DNA of 26,729 nucleotides from an uncultured Collinsella sp. GTDB taxonomy: Bacteria; Actinomycetota; Coriobacteriia; Coriobacteriales; Coriobacteriaceae. Positions within the stretch are counted from its first letter, which is position 1; each line of letters opens with the position of its first letter. Shown here in pieces: positions 23,371 to 26,729 of this stretch. The stretch is taken from contig URKM01000021.1 in the NCBI GenBank assembly GCA_900548365.1, forward strand, positions 1 through 26,729, read 5' to 3'. The notes below the pieces were generated by a model. The model ran no database searches, was not told the origin of the DNA, and saw only the letters and a list, made by a program, of their open reading frames with translations. The position numbers were made by a program, and so were the translations under genes.

Positions 23371-23780
23371 CGGCGGTTCACCTTCATGACGACGTCGCCG
23401 ATCTGGACCTCGTCACCCTCGCGGAGCGTGGCGGGCTCGACGAGCTGCCGGCCGTTCACGAGCGTTCCGTTGAGCGAGTTGAGGTCCTCGATGACCAGCG
23501 CGGGGCCCTGGAGGGAGAAACGCGCGTGGCTCGCGGAGACGAACGGCTCGTTGATGCAGATGTCGGAGCTGGGGGAGCGGCCGACGATGACCGGGCCCAG
23601 CATGTCGACGTGAATGCCGCGGATGCCGCGGGGTCCCTTGTCGACGTCGATGGTCCAGATGGCCGAGTCGCGGCGCTGGCCGCGAACCAGTCCCACGCCG
23701 GTCTTCATGACGGCGAAGAGGAAGATGTAGAGCAGGACGACCAGGATGATGCGCCCGGCGAAGAGGATGAGGTCGATCAT
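23367..23780 (-). CDS. fhaB: Membrane-anchored FHA-domain protein (FhaB/FipA-like)
   Basis: 137 residues from ATG 23780. One N-terminal membrane helix (LILFAGRIILVVLLYIFLFAVM), then a linker, then a C-terminal FHA domain with its phosphothreonine-binding motifs: GRSPSSDI, SASHARF and NSLNGTLVNG. FHA domains bind phosphothreonine peptides. In mycobacteria the equivalent protein (FhaB/FipA) is a kinase substrate acting at the division site. Gene order FhaA-FhaB-phosphatase-SEDS-PBP-kinase is the same as in other actinobacteria, which supports the name. It starts 5 bp after the FhaA-like gene and overlaps the phosphatase gene by 4 nt. Confidence 0.92.
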   Translation of the reverse strand: MIDLILFAGRIILVVLLYIFLFAVMKTGVGLVRGQRRDSAIWTIDVDKGPRGIRGIHVDMLGPVIVGRSPSSDICINEPFVSASHARFSLQGPALVIEDLNSLNGTLVNGRQLVEPATLREGDEVQIGDVVMKVNRR

Positions 23781-23785
23781 GAGCG

Positions 23786-24760
23786 TTAGCCCCTAAATTC
23801 GAAGGTGCTGAGGCCGAAGGTGAGCAGGTCGCCGCTGCGCAGCGGGCAGCGGGTGATGCGGCGGTTGTTCACCAACGTGCCGTTCGTCGAGTTGAGATCC
23901 TCGATGGACCAGTCGGTGCCGGTGAAGGTGAGCTGCGCGTGGCGGCGGGAAACGTTGGGGTCGCGCAGGACGACGTCGGCCGCCGCCCGCTCGCGGCCGA
24001 CGATGCAGCGGTTGCCGTTGACGTCGAGCGTGTCGCCCGTGACGACGTCGACGAGCTGCGCGCGCGGGCTCGCCGCCTGCTGGGGGCGCGCATTCGCCAT
24101 GTTCGCGGCGATGCCCGCCGCCGCGCCTACGGCACCGCCGGTTGCCGCGGCGCCGCCCAGCCCTGCGAGCGCCTCGCGGGTCATGGTCTGCGGCACCGGG
24201 ATGGGCGCTGCGGGGTCGGGCAGGTTGGGCGCGAAGGGGTCGGCGGGGGCCAGCGGGTCGGCGCCGCCGAAGGGGTCGTCCGAAGCGGGCGCGGCGTTCG
24301 GCGCGGGCGCGGCGAAGGGCTGCGGGGTGCGCGGGCGCGGCGCGCTCTTGCCGGAGAGGCCGGCCTGGTAGGCGCGCTCCTCTTCGTAAAGACGGCCGAG
24401 GGTGGGGGCGTCGACGTTCTCGGCGAAGACCGAGAAGCGCCCGCTCTTCAGCGAGGGGTCGATCATGAAGCGGACGAGGGGCTCGCCCACGAACAGGTAG
24501 TGCTTCTTCTCCGCCTGAGCCTTGACGAGCTCGCTCACCTCGCGGGAGAGCTGCGGGTAGAACGGCGCCATCAACGGGTCGTCGTCGTTGGCGATAAGGA
24601 TGGTATAGAGCGCGGGGGCGGTGTTCACGCCGTTGATGACGAGCGTCTGGTCCTCCATCTCGTGCGCCGCCTGCTTGGCGAGCTTCTTAAAGGAGAAGGG
24701 GGCGCGGGTGGCGCCGAAGATGCCGGCGACGCGGTCTTCAAAGATGTTCAGGAAGTTCAC
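23786..24760 (-). CDS. fhaA: DUF3662 and FHA domain protein (FhaA-like)
   Basis: 324 residues from GTG 24760, which overlaps the upstream kinase stop (GTGA) and has GGAAGGTGA upstream. Residues about 1-115 form the DUF3662 domain (starts MNFLNIFEDRVAGIFGATRAPF; LYTILIANDDD; YFVGE-like LFVGEPLVRF). A Pro/Ala-rich linker covers about 150-230 and a C-terminal FHA domain about 245-320 carries VGRERAAADV, VSRRHAQL and NSTNGTLVNN. In mycobacteria FhaA binds phosphorylated MviN/MurJ and tunes lipid II export. It has no membrane segment, so it is cytosolic. Linker length and composition are as in other actinobacterial FhaA proteins. Confidence 0.93.
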   Translation of the reverse strand: MNFLNIFEDRVAGIFGATRAPFSFKKLAKQAAHEMEDQTLVINGVNTAPALYTILIANDDDPLMAPFYPQLSREVSELVKAQAEKKHYLFVGEPLVRFMIDPSLKSGRFSVFAENVDAPTLGRLYEEERAYQAGLSGKSAPRPRTPQPFAAPAPNAAPASDDPFGGADPLAPADPFAPNLPDPAAPIPVPQTMTREALAGLGGAAATGGAVGAAAGIAANMANARPQQAASPRAQLVDVVTGDTLDVNGNRCIVGRERAAADVVLRDPNVSRRHAQLTFTGTDWSIEDLNSTNGTLVNNRRITRCPLRSGDLLTFGLSTFEFRG

Positions 24761-26616
24761 GAATGATCACCTTCCGGGTCTTTTCTATATCCAAGCGAAA
24801 ATACGCATATCCAAACGATTATAGAGGATAGGGCGGCCGCGCCCGCCCCTGTTGCGAGTCGGGCGGCGTTCAGGCTGGTAATTTCCATAGGGTGTGCAAG
24901 ACAGGCCATCGCCAGGGAGAGCACCGCGGGCAGGACGTAGGAGGCGCCGCGCGCGATGCGTGCGACCGTCTCGCCGTCACGGCTCCAGGCGAATCGCAGC
25001 AGCGCCGAGACGGCCGCGCCGAGCGCGGTGCATCCCGCGAGGTGCAGGAGCACGCCGGGGGAGGCGAACGCCGCGGCGGCCGAGGCGAGGCCGAGCGCCC
25101 CGCCCGCCGCCTGGGCCGCCAGGGTCCAGACGGCGAGGACGATGCCCAGCGGGACGGTGACGGCGCAGACGACGGGGGACAGGGCGTAGCCGGACAGGGC
25201 GGCGACGGCGGGCGCGAGCAGGAGCGGGTCGCGCGTCGCGAGCGCGGCCGCGAGGAACGCCGCCAGCGAGGCGGAGGCCGTCGGGGTGGTGCGCCCCCAC
25301 ACCAGCCACCAGGCGCTGGCGAGCGCGATGAGCAGCACCGCGACGGGTAGAACCGCGAGCGGCGCGGTGGCGTTGACGATCATGAAGAGCAGGCCGGTGC
25401 AGGCGAGCGCGGAGCCCGCTTGCGGCGCCGCGGCTGCCGCGGCGCCCACGGCGAGCGCGGCGGCAGCGCGCGCGGGCGCATCGACGACGCCCACGGTCTG
25501 CAACAGCGAGAAGGTGACGATGGCGACCGAGATCCCCGAGAGCGCCATCACGGCGATGTCTCGCGTGCGGGGGAAGTGGCTGCCCAGGCGCCCCTCGGCG
25601 GGGTCGAGCTCCCATCCGGGCTCCTCGGCCTCCTCCTCGGGTGCGGGCTCGCCATCCTCGTCGGCGGTGAGCTCCTCGATCATGCGCGCGAGGCTGGCCC
25701 GGCCCTTGCGGGGGCTGCCCAGCTGCGCGAGGAACCGGTTGCCGAAATCGCCGACGGTCTTCATGCGGCAAGAGGGATCGGGGTCGAGCGCGGTTAGCAG
25801 CGCCTGCTCCGAGAGCTCGGGCATGCGGTTCAGCAGCTCGCTTGGCGGGACGACGCCCTCGTTGATGCGGGTCATGGAGTCGATGGGGGTGGCGGCGGCA
25901 AAGGGCGCCGTGCCGCACAGCGACTCGTAGAGGACGCATGCCAGCGAGAAGACGTCGCTGCTGCGGTTGACGGCCTCGCCGCGCAGCTGCTCGGGCGGCA
26001 TGTAGCCGAGCGTTCCCCCGCGAGCGCCGCCGAACCCCGCGGCGCTGGTGAGCTTCGCCATGCCGAAGTCGGCGAGCTTCACGTAGCCGCTGCGGTCGAT
26101 GAGGACGTTCGCGGGCTTGATGTCCAGATGCAGCGTGCCGTTCTCATGCGCGTAGTCGAGGGCTTGGACCAGGGCGTCCGCGATGCAGGCGGTCTCGTCG
26201 TATGTGAGGGAGTGGCCGTCCACCGCGGCGAGGAACTCCTCGAGCGTCATGCCGTCGACATATTCCATGACGAGGTAGCCGTACATGGCGTCATAGGTGA
26301 AGTCGATTACGGAGACGATATGGGGATGCTGCAGGAGGCTCATGGTGCGGGCCTCCTGGAACGCGTCGTTGATCGCTTCGACGGCGGCGCGGCTGTTCGG
26401 GGTCCCCAGCGGGATGCGCTTGATGGCGACTCGCCGTTGAAGGCGCGAATCGAGGCAGATCTCGACGGTGCCGAAGCCTCCCGCCGCGCGCGTCTCAAGC
26501 GGTCTATAGCGTTTGAGCAGGGATGATGCGGCAGCTCCCGCCGGCGCGGGAGCCGGTAGGGGCGCAGATGCGGGCGCGTGCGAAAGATGCGCCCTCTGTT
26601 GCGAGAACAGGGGCAT
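24757..26616 (-). CDS. Serine/threonine protein kinase with C-terminal polytopic membrane domain
   Basis: 619 residues from ATG 26616 (AAAGG 6 nt upstream). An Ala/Pro-rich N-terminus of about 30 residues precedes the kinase domain (about 36-310): Gly-loop AAGGFGTV, K66 in VAIKRI, catalytic loop H163-L-D165-I-K-P-A-N, DFG at 183-185 and GTLGYMPPEQ. The usual Arg of HRD is Leu, so it is a non-RD kinase and may not need activation-loop phosphorylation. After an acidic linker (EEEAEEPGWELDP), about eight to ten hydrophobic segments fill residues 370-610. It has no PASTA domains. It is the first gene of the morphogenesis operon and fills the place of PknA. The 113 bp upstream to the window end show no promoter I can assign firmly. 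Confidence 0.92.
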   Translation of the reverse strand: MPLFSQQRAHLSHAPASAPLPAPAPAGAAASSLLKRYRPLETRAAGGFGTVEICLDSRLQRRVAIKRIPLGTPNSRAAVEAINDAFQEARTMSLLQHPHIVSVIDFTYDAMYGYLVMEYVDGMTLEEFLAAVDGHSLTYDETACIADALVQALDYAHENGTLHLDIKPANVLIDRSGYVKLADFGMAKLTSAAGFGGARGGTLGYMPPEQLRGEAVNRSSDVFSLACVLYESLCGTAPFAAATPIDSMTRINEGVVPPSELLNRMPELSEQALLTALDPDPSCRMKTVGDFGNRFLAQLGSPRKGRASLARMIEELTADEDGEPAPEEEAEEPGWELDPAEGRLGSHFPRTRDIAVMALSGISVAIVTFSLLQTVGVVDAPARAAAALAVGAAAAAAPQAGSALACTGLLFMIVNATAPLAVLPVAVLLIALASAWWLVWGRTTPTASASLAAFLAAALATRDPLLLAPAVAALSGYALSPVVCAVTVPLGIVLAVWTLAAQAAGGALGLASAAAAFASPGVLLHLAGCTALGAAVSALLRFAWSRDGETVARIARGASYVLPAVLSLAMACLAHPMEITSLNAARLATGAGAAALSSIIVWICVFSLGYRKDPEGDHS

Positions 26617-26729
26617 GCGATGCCTTTCTAGTGTGTTTGGCGTGCGTGTAAAGGCATGGATACAAGTAGTGTAGCATCGCCGCGGGCGATTGTGGCGCGC
26701 GAGGATCGCGGCGAGGGGCGCCGCCGGGC

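Overview
The window is high-GC actinobacterial chromosome. The best fit is a host-associated member of the Coriobacteriia (Collinsella/Olsenella-like). This is inferred from the HspR-type dnaK operon, an actinobacterial kinase/FHA/phosphatase/SEDS/PBP cluster in which the SEDS protein and the penicillin-binding protein are fused, a membrane-embedded LuxR-type regulator, and an LPxTG-anchored GH20 glycosidase typical of mucin or glycan users. No 16S rRNA gene or other taxonomic marker is present, so the placement is tentative.

Layout. (1) 1-6160: heat-shock block on the + strand, dnaK (3' end), grpE, dnaJ (no zinc finger) and hspR, then a terminator, a short palindromic repeat, a 47-residue membrane peptide missed by length cut-offs, and clpB with its own terminator. 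(2) 6242-10745: a visibly AT-richer accessory block, five genes all on the - strand. In transcription order they are a very large membrane protein with two LuxR helix-turn-helix domains, two small Tat-like exported cysteine-containing proteins, a divergent TM2-domain protein, and a membrane-anchored thioredoxin-like protein. I do not recognise this set as a described system; it is the main candidate for something new. (3) 10936-13307: a small charged protein and a cell-wall-anchored GH20 hexosaminidase, preceded by two copies of a TGAC-N6-GTCA site. (4) 13440-15520: three small membrane-associated proteins of unknown role. (5) 15521-16228: a convergent intergenic region holding a roughly 61-bp-period array of palindromes, GC-rich tandem repeats and a bidirectional terminator. 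(6) 16229-26616: a - strand morphogenesis and signalling operon: a Ser/Thr kinase with a polytopic membrane domain, a DUF3662-FHA protein (FhaA-like), a membrane FHA protein (FhaB-like), a PP2C phosphatase (PstP-like), an FtsW/RodA-PBP fusion, and a PASTA kinase (PknB). Three of its junctions are 4-nt start/stop overlaps.

How the genes work together. Block 1 is protein quality control: DnaK/DnaJ/GrpE with ClpB disaggregase, probably repressed by HspR. Block 6 couples peptidoglycan polymerisation and crosslinking (one fused polypeptide) to reversible Ser/Thr phosphorylation sensed through PASTA domains and read by FHA adaptors. Block 2 looks like a regulated export module. Its two secreted proteins contain cysteines, and the adjacent thioredoxin-fold protein could handle their disulfides; that functional link is inference.
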